Origin: Ilyobacter_A sp963668015
GTDB taxonomy: Bacteria; Fusobacteriota; Fusobacteriia; Fusobacteriales; Fusobacteriaceae
Direction: 5' to 3'
NCBI GenBank assembly: GCA_963668015.2
Contig: CAXXCR010000009.1
Location: 1 to 64,000 of the forward strand
Length of the DNA stretch: 64,000 nt
The notes beneath the pieces are model-generated. The model saw only the letters and a list, made by a program, of their open reading frames with translations, did no database searches and was not told where the DNA came from. The translations under genes were made by a program, and so were the position numbers. Every line of letters begins with the position of its first letter. Within the stretch, counting starts at the first letter, position 1. Of the stretch, positions 17,100-25,523 are shown one piece after another.

Positions 17100-19211
17100 T
17101 TAATCTTCGTAAGGTATTACCTCTACCTCCAACTCGTTTAAGTCCGCTCTCACTATCATAACCTTGAGCTTGTCTCCTATGTTATACTCCAGGCCTGTGT
17201 CCCTCTCTACCATCCTGTAGTTCCTGTCGTCGAACTCATAGTACCCTTCCGCACTTATAACGTTGTAGAAGCATTCCACGTATTCCTCGGTTTCAAAGAA
17301 TATCCCGTTTTTGTTCATACCTGTTATTCTGGCGTCGTACACCTCTCCCATCTTGTTCATCATGTACTCTACTATTTTTATCCTCTTACTCTCTTCCTCC
17401 GCCTTCATTGCAGTTCTCTCGGTTTTTGAAATATGCGTACATATCTTCGGAAGTGTTACATTGAGTTTTTTTATCCTCTTTTGGTTAGGGTAATTGTCTA
17501 TACTTTCCCCCAGTATCCTGTGCACCATAAGGTCGGAATACCTCCTTATAGGCGAGGTGAAATGTGTATAGTAGTTTGAAGCCAGACCGAAGTGGCCTAT
17601 GTTCTCCTCGGCGTACCTTGCCTGCTTGAGCGACATAAGTATAAGCTTATGCACCAGTGTGTTTATGTCTCTCTCCTTGGAGTCTTCTATTATTTTCTGA
17701 AATTTCCCTGGGTGCAACTCTTCAAAGTTGTGTATCGTATACCCAAATTTTCCCAACGACTCATTCAGAAGTTTTATCCTGTCGGCATCGGGTTTTTCGT
17801 GGGTTCTGTATACGAAAGGTATCTCCATCCAAAATATCTTTTCGGCAACCGTTTCGTTGGCGGCTATCATGAAGTCTTCTATAATCCTCTCAGATTCCCC
17901 TCTATCCCTGGCACTAAGGTACTTTACTTTCTTGCTTTCTCCAAGTACCACCTTTATTTCCGGCAGGTCGAAGTCTATGCTCCCCCTCTCGTACTTGTGC
18001 TTCCTCAGTATTTTGGAAAGCTCCAGCATATCAAAGAACATATCCTTCATGTGGGAATATCTCTCGCTCATCTTTTCGTCGCCTTCTAAGACCTTGTTTA
18101 CGTTTGTATAGGTCATCCTCTCAGCAGATCTTATCACTGATTTATACGTTTCATTGTCTACTACCCTTCCGTGACTGTCGATCTCCATGTCGCAGGTAAA
18201 AGTAAGCTTGTCCTCATGCGGGTTAAGCGAACAGGTACCGTTTGATATCTCCTTTGGAAACATCGGTATCACCCTGTCAACCAGGTAGACGGAATTACCT
18301 CTTTTTTGAGCCTCTTGGTCCAAATGACTTCCCTCTTCTATGTAGTGCCCCACGTCCGCTATGCTTACCACCAGCCTGTAATTTCCGTTCTTCAGTTTTT
18401 CCACGTATACGGCGTCGTCCAGGTCTTTGGCATCTTCGCCGTCTATTGTGACTATTGGAAGCTCTCTCAGGTCCTTTCTGTACTTAAGCTCCTCGACGCT
18501 TATCTCTTTCTTTACCTGTTTCAGCTCCCTTTTTACCTCACTGGGGAACTCTTCGCTGAAGCCGTTTCTTTTTATAAGGGCTTCCAGCATGACGTCGGTA
18601 TTGTAAGGGTCGCCAAGTATCTCTATTACTTTCCCCTCAGGCTTCTTGTCCTCTCCGCCCCAGGAATATATCTCCACTAGGACCAGCTCTCCGTTTTGGG
18701 CGTTGTTTATATGGTTTTTCGGTATAAATATGTCTTTTCCAAATGACTGGGTGGGAACGACAAATCCGAAGCGGGTGCTTTTTTGGAATATCCCTATTAT
18801 CCTGTCCTGCTCCCTCTTGATTACCTTTACAATTTCCCCCTCTTTTTTCTTCCCGGAATCTCCTACCTTTGTTACGTTTACCATAACAGTGTCTCCAGAC
18901 AGTGCTCCTCCAAACTTTGATTTTGGAACGAATATCCCCTCTTCAGGGGTGTCCACAAACCCGAACTTATTTTTCACTATCTCAAGTCTTCCACAGGCAT
19001 ACCCTAGTTTTTCCGGAACTGTATATCTGCCACCACGAACCTGTATAAGGTAGCCCTCATTTTCCCACTCCTCCAGGAGCTTCCTGTTTTCCTTCTTAAA
19101 CTTAGGAGACCAGTTTAGCATCTTGCTTATCTCTCCTATGCCTTTGGCCTTGTTGTCTTTTAAATAGCTTACCAAAAACTCCAAGTCGTGTTCTCTTTTT
19201 ATCCTGCTCAT
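17100..19211 (-). CDS. rnr: Ribonuclease R
   Basis: Processive 3'-5' exoribonuclease that degrades structured RNA and works with SmpB/tmRNA in removing faulty mRNA. 703 residues: N-terminal winged helix (SRIKREHDLEFLVSYL), two cold-shock RNA-binding domains, the RNB catalytic domain with the acidic cluster TIDGEDAKDLDDAVYVEK near residue 255, and a C-terminal S1 domain. The gene overlaps the end of yqeK by 4 nt, so the two are translationally coupled, and a terminator follows. smpB and ssrA lie just downstream on the same strand, a functional neighbourhood. Confidence 0.95.
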   Translation of the reverse strand: MSRIKREHDLEFLVSYLKDNKAKGIGEISKMLNWSPKFKKENRKLLEEWENEGYLIQVRGGRYTVPEKLGYACGRLEIVKNKFGFVDTPEEGIFVPKSKFGGALSGDTVMVNVTKVGDSGKKKEGEIVKVIKREQDRIIGIFQKSTRFGFVVPTQSFGKDIFIPKNHINNAQNGELVLVEIYSWGGEDKKPEGKVIEILGDPYNTDVMLEALIKRNGFSEEFPSEVKRELKQVKKEISVEELKYRKDLRELPIVTIDGEDAKDLDDAVYVEKLKNGNYRLVVSIADVGHYIEEGSHLDQEAQKRGNSVYLVDRVIPMFPKEISNGTCSLNPHEDKLTFTCDMEIDSHGRVVDNETYKSVIRSAERMTYTNVNKVLEGDEKMSERYSHMKDMFFDMLELSKILRKHKYERGSIDFDLPEIKVVLGESKKVKYLSARDRGESERIIEDFMIAANETVAEKIFWMEIPFVYRTHEKPDADRIKLLNESLGKFGYTIHNFEELHPGKFQKIIEDSKERDINTLVHKLILMSLKQARYAEENIGHFGLASNYYTHFTSPIRRYSDLMVHRILGESIDNYPNQKRIKKLNVTLPKICTHISKTERTAMKAEEESKRIKIVEYMMNKMGEVYDARITGMNKNGIFFETEEYVECFYNVISAEGYYEFDDRNYRMVERDTGLEYNIGDKLKVMIVRADLNELEVEVIPYED

Positions 19212-19780
19212 ACCCCAGCTCTCCTTTTCTTTATCTTCTCCAATAAGTGGTTTCTCATGTCAACTGTATACGGATGTATCACTACACCTTTTTTTATGAG
19301 GTATTCTATCTTCCTGTCTGCCTCCATTAGAACTGCGCTGTCCAAGTCCAAAAAAGCAAGTTTCCTTATTTTATCCACCTCAGCATACGTCCTGCTGGGC
19401 TCTATGGCATCGGCGATGTACGTTATCTTTTCCAGCTCAGACATCCCCCTCCTGCCTATGGTGTGAAACCTTATGGCGTTTAAAATGTCAGTATCTTCTA
19501 TACCGAATACGTTTCTGGCATAGATAGCCCCTGAAAATCCGTGTACAAGCTCTCCCAGGTGCTCGTAGTTTTCCAACGCCACTTCCTGTTTTACCAGATC
19601 CTTCATCTTTTGCAGAGTAAACTGCTTTGAGCAGTCGTGCAGCAGAGCGGAAAGCTCCACCTTGGTCAAGTTTATCGAGTGCGCCGCACCCAGTTCCTTA
19701 GCCATCTCCACTACTTCCATTGTATGTTTATATCTGTTTGGACTAAGCATAGTCCTCAGCTTTCTTCTGATCTCCTCCAT
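19208..19780 (-). CDS. yqeK: YqeK, HD-domain Ap4A hydrolase
   Basis: YqeK proteins are HD-fold symmetrical diadenosine tetraphosphate hydrolases. The metal-binding residues are seen as YKHTMEVVEMA, SALLHDCSK (the HD pair), HLGELVHGFSGA and IRFHTIGRRGMS. About 190 residues from ATG 19780, which follows AGGAAGG; the frame is open 12 codons further up with no better site. In Firmicutes yqeK usually follows nadD; here its downstream partner is rnr, with overlapping stop and start codons. Confidence 0.9.
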   Translation of the reverse strand: MEEIRRKLRTMLSPNRYKHTMEVVEMAKELGAAHSINLTKVELSALLHDCSKQFTLQKMKDLVKQEVALENYEHLGELVHGFSGAIYARNVFGIEDTDILNAIRFHTIGRRGMSELEKITYIADAIEPSRTYAEVDKIRKLAFLDLDSAVLMEADRKIEYLIKKGVVIHPYTVDMRNHLLEKIKKRRAGV

Positions 19781-19989
19781 TTCTCCATTCCTTCCTGAAA
19801 ACATTCTATATTTCATACCTAGTGTATCACAAAAGCATTGAAAATAATAGTTTTGAATACTCCTCCATAGTCTGTTTTCATTGAAATTTAAGCTATTAAT
19901 TTTATATACAATAAATGATCCAATATTCCTAAAATTTATTCCGAATATCTCTCAAATTTATTATTCGTTTTAGCAGTTTTAACCGCTCA
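19781..19989. other. Intergenic region
   Basis: AT-rich, upstream of yqeK. I see no gene and no convincing promoter; repeat A copy 3 begins at its left boundary with the next gene. Confidence 0.3.
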
Positions 19990-20299
19990 GATTAATTCAA
20001 GCCCTGCTTAGAATTATTGCAATGTATTACTGATTTTATCTAAACCTATTTTGGACACAGAGTTTCACAGAGCTTTAAAACAAGAGCTGCGCAGAGAAAA
20101 TCTCAGCTCAGTTTATAGATTATAGAGAACAGTGAACAGTTATTTTAACTATTCTCTATTAATTATTAGCTACTAACTGATTTATTTACTCTGTGGCCAA
20201 GGTTTTTTATTTGAATTTGTGCCTATTCGTGAGATTCATGACAAAAAAGGTTTTTACGTAGTTACAAAAAATTTAATGATTTAAAATAAATCGACTTAA
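19990..20299. repeat. Dispersed repeat family A, copy 3
   Basis: Left end GATTAATTCAAG...AATTATTGCAATGTATTACTG is the same terminal sequence as family B. Internal GGACACAGAGTTTCACAGAG and the ATTCGTGAGATTCATGAC block follow. The middle differs from the other copies by an extra TTATAGATTATAGAGAACAG segment. The right tip touches the stop codon of the epimerase gene. Confidence 0.75.
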
Positions 20300-21214
20300 T
20301 CAAAAAGGCGGCAGCCAAATATAGGCGCCGCCCCAAAATGAATCTTCTACTTTTACTTTCAAAACTGCCTGGAAACTCCCGTTCCCCTCTATTCTCTCAA
20401 TCCCCGTCTTATTCTCGATGCTCCCGTCTGAATTATAAAAATCAGTTATACCCAGCCAAGGTTCTATACACACGAACTTTGCACCTGGGACGTTCCAAAA
20501 CGCGATATACCTGAAGTCACTGTAGTCCACTGTGACCTTTCTGGATTTCGATCTGCACCTTAGCGATACCCTGTCGGATTTCAAGCCCTCAAATATTACG
20601 GCGTCTTTCTCAAACAGATCCTCTTTCATGGGGATCACGTCTGCCTCATCCAAAAAACTTTCTTTCTTTTCGGCTACGAAACCGTCTTCCAGTATAAAAG
20701 CCTCTGCGCTTTCACTTTTTTCAAACTCTAGGTAGTAGTCGTCGAACCCCGTATTGCCGTCCACAGGTGTGGAAAATGCCGGATGCGCACCAAGTGAGAA
20801 GTACATTTCCTCTCCGTCCATATTTTTCACCAGGTAAGTAATTTTTAGCTCGCTGCCGTCCAGACTGTAAACCAGATAAAACTCGAACTTAAAAGGGTAT
20901 ATTTTTAAACTCTCGTCGTCCCAGGAAAGTTTAAAACTGATGCTTTCTTCCGACTTTTCAGCCACTTCAAATTTTCTGTCCCTTGCGAAGCCGTGGCGTG
21001 TACCCATTTCATAGTTTTTATTTTTATACGTGTACATACTGTTTTTTATTGTTCCCACAAAGGGAAACAGTACAGGAGAACTCTTACCCCAGTAATCAGG
21101 GTCGGCCCCCCACATAAACTCCTCGCCGCTTGTGCAAAGCTTCAGGCTTTTTAGCTCCGCCCCTTTGTCTGATATAACGGCCCTTACAACACCATTTGAA
21201 ATAGTATAATCCAT
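20300..21214 (-). CDS. Aldose 1-epimerase-family protein (LacX/YphB-like)
   Basis: Galactose-mutarotase-like protein that interconverts sugar anomers in the cytoplasm. About 304 residues. The family core is visible: ISDKGAELKSLK, GKSSPVLFPFVGTIKN, RHGFARDRKFEV (the catalytic-type His) and YFSLGAHPAFSTPV. The last dozen residues (GGAYIWLPPF) are encoded by the terminator hairpin itself, so the original stop codon has probably been lost and translation runs to a TGA in the T-run. No operon partner is evident. Confidence 0.85.
   Translation of the reverse strand: MDYTISNGVVRAVISDKGAELKSLKLCTSGEEFMWGADPDYWGKSSPVLFPFVGTIKNSMYTYKNKNYEMGTRHGFARDRKFEVAEKSEESISFKLSWDDESLKIYPFKFEFYLVYSLDGSELKITYLVKNMDGEEMYFSLGAHPAFSTPVDGNTGFDDYYLEFEKSESAEAFILEDGFVAEKKESFLDEADVIPMKEDLFEKDAVIFEGLKSDRVSLRCRSKSRKVTVDYSDFRYIAFWNVPGAKFVCIEPWLGITDFYNSDGSIENKTGIERIEGNGSFQAVLKVKVEDSFWGGAYIWLPPF
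20303..20332 (-). terminator. GC-rich terminator overlapping the epimerase stop codon
   Basis: GGCGGC and GCCGCC flank a CC/GG-paired inner loop; five T follow on the minus strand, and the TGA stop lies inside the T-run. An almost identical hairpin is at 28306-28330. Confidence 0.75.
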
Positions 21215-21310
21215 CCCAACCCCCTATATATTATCTTTACTTGTAGAAATGTTTATAATTTCAGCTTACACAATGAATTTTACCACATATATCCTGTATG
21301 GCAAAATTGA

Positions 21311-21600
21311 AAAAACCCACCCATAAATTATGGGTGGATTCATCTTCTCTCTTTACTTTTAAAAGTACCAGAAGGATTATTAGCTCTCTCTCCACCTGAT
21401 GGATTTCCTGTGTGGCTAGGTCGATTAAGGTTAGATTTACCTGTGTTGTTCCAAGCTAAGTTAATAGGAAAGCTCCGTCTTTTTTTATTATTTGATGTTT
21501 TTTAGATTCATTCACGCAAACTGGTGAAACTAAAATAGAGTCTCCAGTCTATTTAAGACATACTACTAATATTTTTTCAACAAAGATCATCCCTCTTAAA
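21311..21600 (-). mobile_element. Remnant right end of an IS200/IS605-type (TnpB) element
   Basis: No intact gene. On the minus strand a short frame SILVSPVCVNESKKHQIIKK resembles the variable tail of a TnpB protein. It is followed by a structured non-coding stretch and the perfect hairpin CCACCCATAAATTATGGGTGG (21317-21337), a form typical of IS605 right ends. The body of tnpB and tnpA is missing. The hairpin plus T6 also acts as a terminator for the operon ending at 21609. Confidence 0.4.
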
Positions 21601-21608
21601 TGTAAATT

Positions 21609-21917
21609 TTATTGTTGTTTTGATATTATCCAGCCTTCAGATCTGCTTGGTATAATTGAAAAGAATAAATTTTTTAAAAAGGAGTTCTTTTCTAGCCGCA
21701 CTCTATACAAATTGTATTCTTGCATATCAGGTATTTGAAAGACATAGGCAGCAAGTTCAAACTCACTCATTTTAAATTGACTGGAAAGAGAAGCATAGAC
21801 TTCACTTTTACTTAAGTGCTCGCAGGAAAATACTTTTGAGATTTTATACCCGTTGTCCTGAGCTACCTTCTTTACATCTGTTTTTATACCCACTACTATC
21901 CAGCTCTTACTTTTCAT
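21609..21917 (-). CDS. Small protein of unknown function, last gene of the LPS operon
   Basis: I do not recognise this 102-residue protein. It begins MKSKSWIVVGIKTDVKKVAQ, has mixed polar and hydrophobic content, and no signal peptide or clear membrane segment; FLKNLFFSIIPSRSEGW near the end may be a short amphipathic helix. GGAGG 8 nt before ATG 21917 is a strong ribosome site, and the gene starts 16 nt after the epimerase stop, so it is expressed with the operon. It is the only member without a known family. Confidence 0.7.
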   Translation of the reverse strand: MKSKSWIVVGIKTDVKKVAQDNGYKISKVFSCEHLSKSEVYASLSSQFKMSEFELAAYVFQIPDMQEYNLYRVRLEKNSFLKNLFFSIIPSRSEGWIISKQQ

Positions 21918-21933
21918 TTAATACCTCCGTTGA

Positions 21934-22902
21934 CTAGTTCTTCTTGTTGGATTTGTACCATCTTATAAATTTTTTAATACCACTTCTAAACTCGGTTCTC
22001 GGATTGTATCCGAGCATTCTTTTTGCTTTGCTTATATCTGCAAATGTTTTTTCAACGTCGCCTGGCTGCATGGGAAGATTTTTTATCTTCGCCTTAAGTT
22101 TGAGTTCCTTTTCAATGGAGCTCAGCATTTCATAGAGAGAAACTGTTTGTGACTCGCCTAAGTTAAATATTTCATAGACCTTGCTGTTCTTCTCTACATA
22201 ATTGATGGATTTTAAAATTCCTTCTACAATATCGTCTATATATGTATAGTCCCTCTTTGTACTGCCGTCGCCGTAAAAAGGGATCTCCTTGCCATCGCTG
22301 ATAAATTTTGTAAACTTATGTATGGCTAAATCAGGTCTCTGTCTTGGGCCGTATACAGTAAAAAACCTCAGCATGGCCATATCTATATCATATAAGTGGT
22401 GATAGGTGTGCCCCATAACTTCACAACTCTTTTTTGTGGCCGCATAGGGTGATATTGTAAAATCCACAACATCGGTTTCCTTAAAAGGCACAGTTTCATT
22501 ATTTCCATAAACCGAGCTGGAAGAGGCGCATATTAAATTTTTAACCTTGTATTTTCCGCACATCTCCATCATATTCATTGTACCTTTTACATTAACATCT
22601 TGGTAAAGCAGCGGTTTTTCTATTGACGGCCTTACACCAGCCATTGCAGCTAAGTGTACCACTGTATCTACTTTAGTCTCACCGAATATTCTATCAAGGT
22701 CGCCATAATCTCTTATATCAATCTTTTCAAGCCTATAGTTCTTTTTATTTAGATTATGTGCTATATTTTTTTTCTTTATCTCAGGATCATAATAATCATT
22801 AAAATTATCAACATTAATAACATTAGCCCCCTTTTCTATTAGAACATCACACAGATGAGAGCCTATAAACCCAGATCCACCCGTAACTAAATAAGTGTTC
22901 AT
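21934..22902 (-). CDS. NAD-dependent nucleotide-sugar epimerase (UDP-glucuronate 4-epimerase-like)
   Basis: Short-chain dehydrogenase-type epimerase. TGGSGFIGSHLCD is the NAD-binding loop at the N-terminus; SSSSVYGNNE and YAATKK supply the serine and Tyr-x-x-x-Lys catalytic residues; FFTVYGPRQRPDLAIHKF and GDGSTKRDYTYIDDI match the UDP-glucuronate 4-epimerase subgroup. 322 residues. Within this operon it would supply a UDP-uronic acid such as UDP-galacturonate for lipid transfer. Start ATG 22902 follows AAGGAG. The exact sugar is inference. Confidence 0.85.
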   Translation of the reverse strand: MNTYLVTGGSGFIGSHLCDVLIEKGANVINVDNFNDYYDPEIKKKNIAHNLNKKNYRLEKIDIRDYGDLDRIFGETKVDTVVHLAAMAGVRPSIEKPLLYQDVNVKGTMNMMEMCGKYKVKNLICASSSSVYGNNETVPFKETDVVDFTISPYAATKKSCEVMGHTYHHLYDIDMAMLRFFTVYGPRQRPDLAIHKFTKFISDGKEIPFYGDGSTKRDYTYIDDIVEGILKSINYVEKNSKVYEIFNLGESQTVSLYEMLSSIEKELKLKAKIKNLPMQPGDVEKTFADISKAKRMLGYNPRTEFRSGIKKFIRWYKSNKKN

Positions 22903-22913
22903 AAATTATCTCC

Positions 22914-23189
22914 TTAAACATTTTCTAATTTTTTAGTTCTTTTTGATTTCTCTATAAAATAAAGGTTTCTCAAATAAATCAACAGGTTGGGCGCCTGGCC
23001 TAGCATAAATACCGGATCTTTTCTGTATATGGCGTATATCAGCAAGAGAGAACTTCCCGCTATACTGAACCACCAGAAAGAGGTGGGAACTACACTTTGT
23101 TTTGCTTTCTCACTCGCAGCCCACTGAACCAAAAATCTCATAGAGAACATCGTTTGGCCTACCAGTCCTATTATTAAAAATGCATTCAA
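22914..23189 (-). CDS. LAB_N domain membrane protein
   Basis: 91-residue protein with three hydrophobic segments that matches the lipid A biosynthesis N-terminal (LAB_N) domain: GLVGQTMFSMRFLVQWAASE, VPTSFWWFSIAGSSLL and DPVFMLGQAPNLLIYLRN are its landmarks. Such proteins accompany ArnC/ArnT-type glycosyltransferases in many Gram-negative genomes, probably in lipid-linked sugar handling at the inner membrane. TTG at 23189 after GGAGG is the start. It lies 11 nt before the epimerase gene and 24 nt after the GT39 gene. Confidence 0.85.
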   Translation of the reverse strand: MNAFLIIGLVGQTMFSMRFLVQWAASEKAKQSVVPTSFWWFSIAGSSLLLIYAIYRKDPVFMLGQAPNLLIYLRNLYFIEKSKRTKKLENV

Positions 23190-23213
23190 TTAATTCCCTC
23201 CATCTTGAAAACT

Positions 23214-24809
23214 TTAGTCTCCGACAAACAGCAGAACGAAAGAGTTATTCTTATATATCTCTTTTGATCGCCTGTATATCGATGGGTTATTTTCAAATTT
23301 ATCCCTGTCCTTTGCTCTTGTCACTACGGCTACGTTTTTTTTAGTTTCCATATAAGACCTGAACTCTTTACTATTCTTAAATAATTTCACAGGTCTGTCC
23401 AAATAAACGCCTATATACTGCCCTGCGGTATAATTAAAACTGACAATCTCTTTTATAGGAGTGACATTCTCGTAGTCTTCTATCTCCATAGCTACCCTCT
23501 TCAAGCCTAAATTTGGATTCACATCCGGTAGCTTACTTGAAAAAGCGAGTATTATGACAGTAAATACCGCTGCTAGTGAAATTATGGAGTATTCATACTT
23601 TTTTTTCCTCAAGAAATTTAAGCCGATTCCACTTAAAATAGATACTATAATCAGCATAATTTTCACTAAAACATCTACAGGTACCCCCTCTATCTTTTCC
23701 GGTAAGAAAAATAAAGCTATGACAGATAAACAAAGTACAAGTTCTACCAGACCTAGTGTTATCCAGTAAAATTTTTTCCTGTTCATATTTATGTTCTTCG
23801 ATACGCTCATTGAAAAATAAGGGAAAAACGGGTATATCGGGATAAGATATATATCCAATTTACTGCTGAAGCAGGAAAAAACCAAAATACTTGCCGAGAT
23901 GCTGGAAAGCATAAACTTTTCAAAACGGTTTATTTTTTTTAGATTTAATATCCCGTACCCGATGGCGCCAATATACATAACCCCCCAGGGAAATGTGTTT
24001 GCCAGAATATTTTTAAGATAGTAGTAAAAGGGTCTCTGGTGCGTAAAAGCATTTATTCCCCTGCCAACAGTTTGTTTCACCGTCAGAAGATACAGGTATT
24101 CCCTTCCCCCCTCTATCAACAAAAATGTAAACCATATCAGAAAAAATAATAGTATGAACGAAAACCCCTTTATTAAAGACAGTCTTTTTAAAAATTCCAT
24201 ATTTTTTTCAATTACAAGAAACGTCACTATGCTAACTATAGGTATGAGCAATCCTGCGGGGCCCTTTGTGAACACCGCAAAAATTATACCTATGTATACC
24301 CAGTTTAAATCTTTTCTATTATTCACAGGGTCTTCATAATAAGAAAAAAACTTGTATAAGGACATGAGTATAAAAAGGGTCATAAGCATATCCATCCTCA
24401 ACACTACAGATACTCCAAAATAAAGTGCAGTAGTAAGCAGCATCAAAGATGCCAGGAAAGAATAGCTTTCCCCTATAAATCTTTTCCCCCACCTGTACAT
24501 AATAACTGTAATTAATATTGATGGAACAGCGCTGAATAAACCGATTAAGGACAAAGAATATCTGCCTGTGATTATCTTTGTTAGATTTATAATCCAAAAA
24601 TACAGTGGCGGTTTGTCCGGATACAGCTCTCCAAGATTTTTTAAAACCAAAATGTCTCCGTTTTTCAGCATAGTTTTGGCTATACTTATATATTTGAGCT
24701 CATTTCCGGGGGTATAATCTCTAAGTAAAAGTGACGGCAAAAAAATTAGAAGCCCAAACAAGACAATATATGTCTCTTTTTTCCTTAAATAATTACTTGT
24801 CAAAATCAT
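23214..24809 (-). CDS. GT39/ArnT-like membrane glycosyltransferase
   Basis: Polytopic inner-membrane transferase of the PMT/ArnT (GT83/GT39) group, which moves a sugar from an undecaprenyl-phosphate carrier to lipid A or core. 531 residues with about a dozen membrane helices and a soluble C-terminal domain. The first periplasmic loop has the acidic motif RDYTPGNELKYISIAKTML and LYPDKPPLYFW, as in ArnT. Its start overlaps the GT2 gene by 17 nt, so translation is coupled. Acceptor and donor sugar are inferred from operon context only. Confidence 0.85.
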   Translation of the reverse strand: MILTSNYLRKKETYIVLFGLLIFLPSLLLRDYTPGNELKYISIAKTMLKNGDILVLKNLGELYPDKPPLYFWIINLTKIITGRYSLSLIGLFSAVPSILITVIMYRWGKRFIGESYSFLASLMLLTTALYFGVSVVLRMDMLMTLFILMSLYKFFSYYEDPVNNRKDLNWVYIGIIFAVFTKGPAGLLIPIVSIVTFLVIEKNMEFLKRLSLIKGFSFILLFFLIWFTFLLIEGGREYLYLLTVKQTVGRGINAFTHQRPFYYYLKNILANTFPWGVMYIGAIGYGILNLKKINRFEKFMLSSISASILVFSCFSSKLDIYLIPIYPFFPYFSMSVSKNINMNRKKFYWITLGLVELVLCLSVIALFFLPEKIEGVPVDVLVKIMLIIVSILSGIGLNFLRKKKYEYSIISLAAVFTVIILAFSSKLPDVNPNLGLKRVAMEIEDYENVTPIKEIVSFNYTAGQYIGVYLDRPVKLFKNSKEFRSYMETKKNVAVVTRAKDRDKFENNPSIYRRSKEIYKNNSFVLLFVGD

Positions 24810-25497
24810 AATTCAGGTTCCTTTTTATCATCCATCTAACTGCAAATGCATCTTTTAAACCTTTCATCATCCTATTCCACACGCCATACTTTGACACCCC
24901 AAATTCCCTGTCAAAATGTCTGACCGGAACCTCAACGACTTTGTACCCGTTCATCTTTGCCAGCGTCGGCAAAAACCTGTGCATCCCCTCAAAAAGTTTG
25001 TAGTCTTTTACTACCTCTTTTTTGAAAAGCTTCAAAGGACAGCCCGTATCCTGTATAGTGTCTCCTGTCAGCTTGTTCCTTACGCCGTTTCCAACAAACG
25101 AGGAGATTTTCTTCACGAAACCATCTTCACGTGTAGCTCTTTTTCCGTTAACCATATCGTATTCTTCTATATAAGGCAGCAATCTGCAGATGTCTTCCGG
25201 GTCGGTCTGAAGGTCAGCATCCATAGTTACAACCAATCTCCCACGACATTTTTTAAACCCAGCTGCCAATGCCGCTGTCTGGCCGTTATTCCCAGTAAAA
25301 TGGTAGACCTTTAGTTTTCCGTTTTGAAAAGCCAGCTTATCTAAAATATCCTTGCTGTTGTCAATACTTCCATCGTTTACATATATGATTTCATAGTTTG
25401 TAAACTTTTTTTCCACAGCCTCACTTATCCTTTCTGTAAGCCTTTCTATGTTCTCTTCTTCGTTGTAGATAGGCGCTATAACCGATAACTCCAACAT
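24793..25497 (-). CDS. GT2 glycosyltransferase (polyprenyl-phosphate sugar synthase type)
   Basis: Cytoplasmic family 2 transferase that loads a sugar onto polyprenyl phosphate. Motifs: SVIAPIYNEEENIERL, YVNDGSIDNS, the nucleotide-sugar DxD as TMDADLQTDPED, and the QDTGCPLKLF/MHRFLP region. 234 residues, without the two C-terminal membrane helices of ArnC, as in DPM1-like or RgtE-like enzymes. It precedes the GT39 gene with an overlap and follows the kinase gene by 26 nt. It would make the lipid-linked donor for the GT39 protein. Confidence 0.88.
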   Translation of the reverse strand: MLELSVIAPIYNEEENIERLTERISEAVEKKFTNYEIIYVNDGSIDNSKDILDKLAFQNGKLKVYHFTGNNGQTAALAAGFKKCRGRLVVTMDADLQTDPEDICRLLPYIEEYDMVNGKRATREDGFVKKISSFVGNGVRNKLTGDTIQDTGCPLKLFKKEVVKDYKLFEGMHRFLPTLAKMNGYKVVEVPVRHFDREFGVSKYGVWNRMMKGLKDAFAVRWMIKRNLNYDFDK

Positions 25498-25523
25498 CTT
25501 AAAACAACCTCCTAAAGTAAAAT

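Noticed and set aside
17311..19053. Several plus-strand frames of 60-165 codons opposite rnr
   Set aside because: They are antisense shadows of the rnr coding sequence without ribosome sites or conserved motifs.
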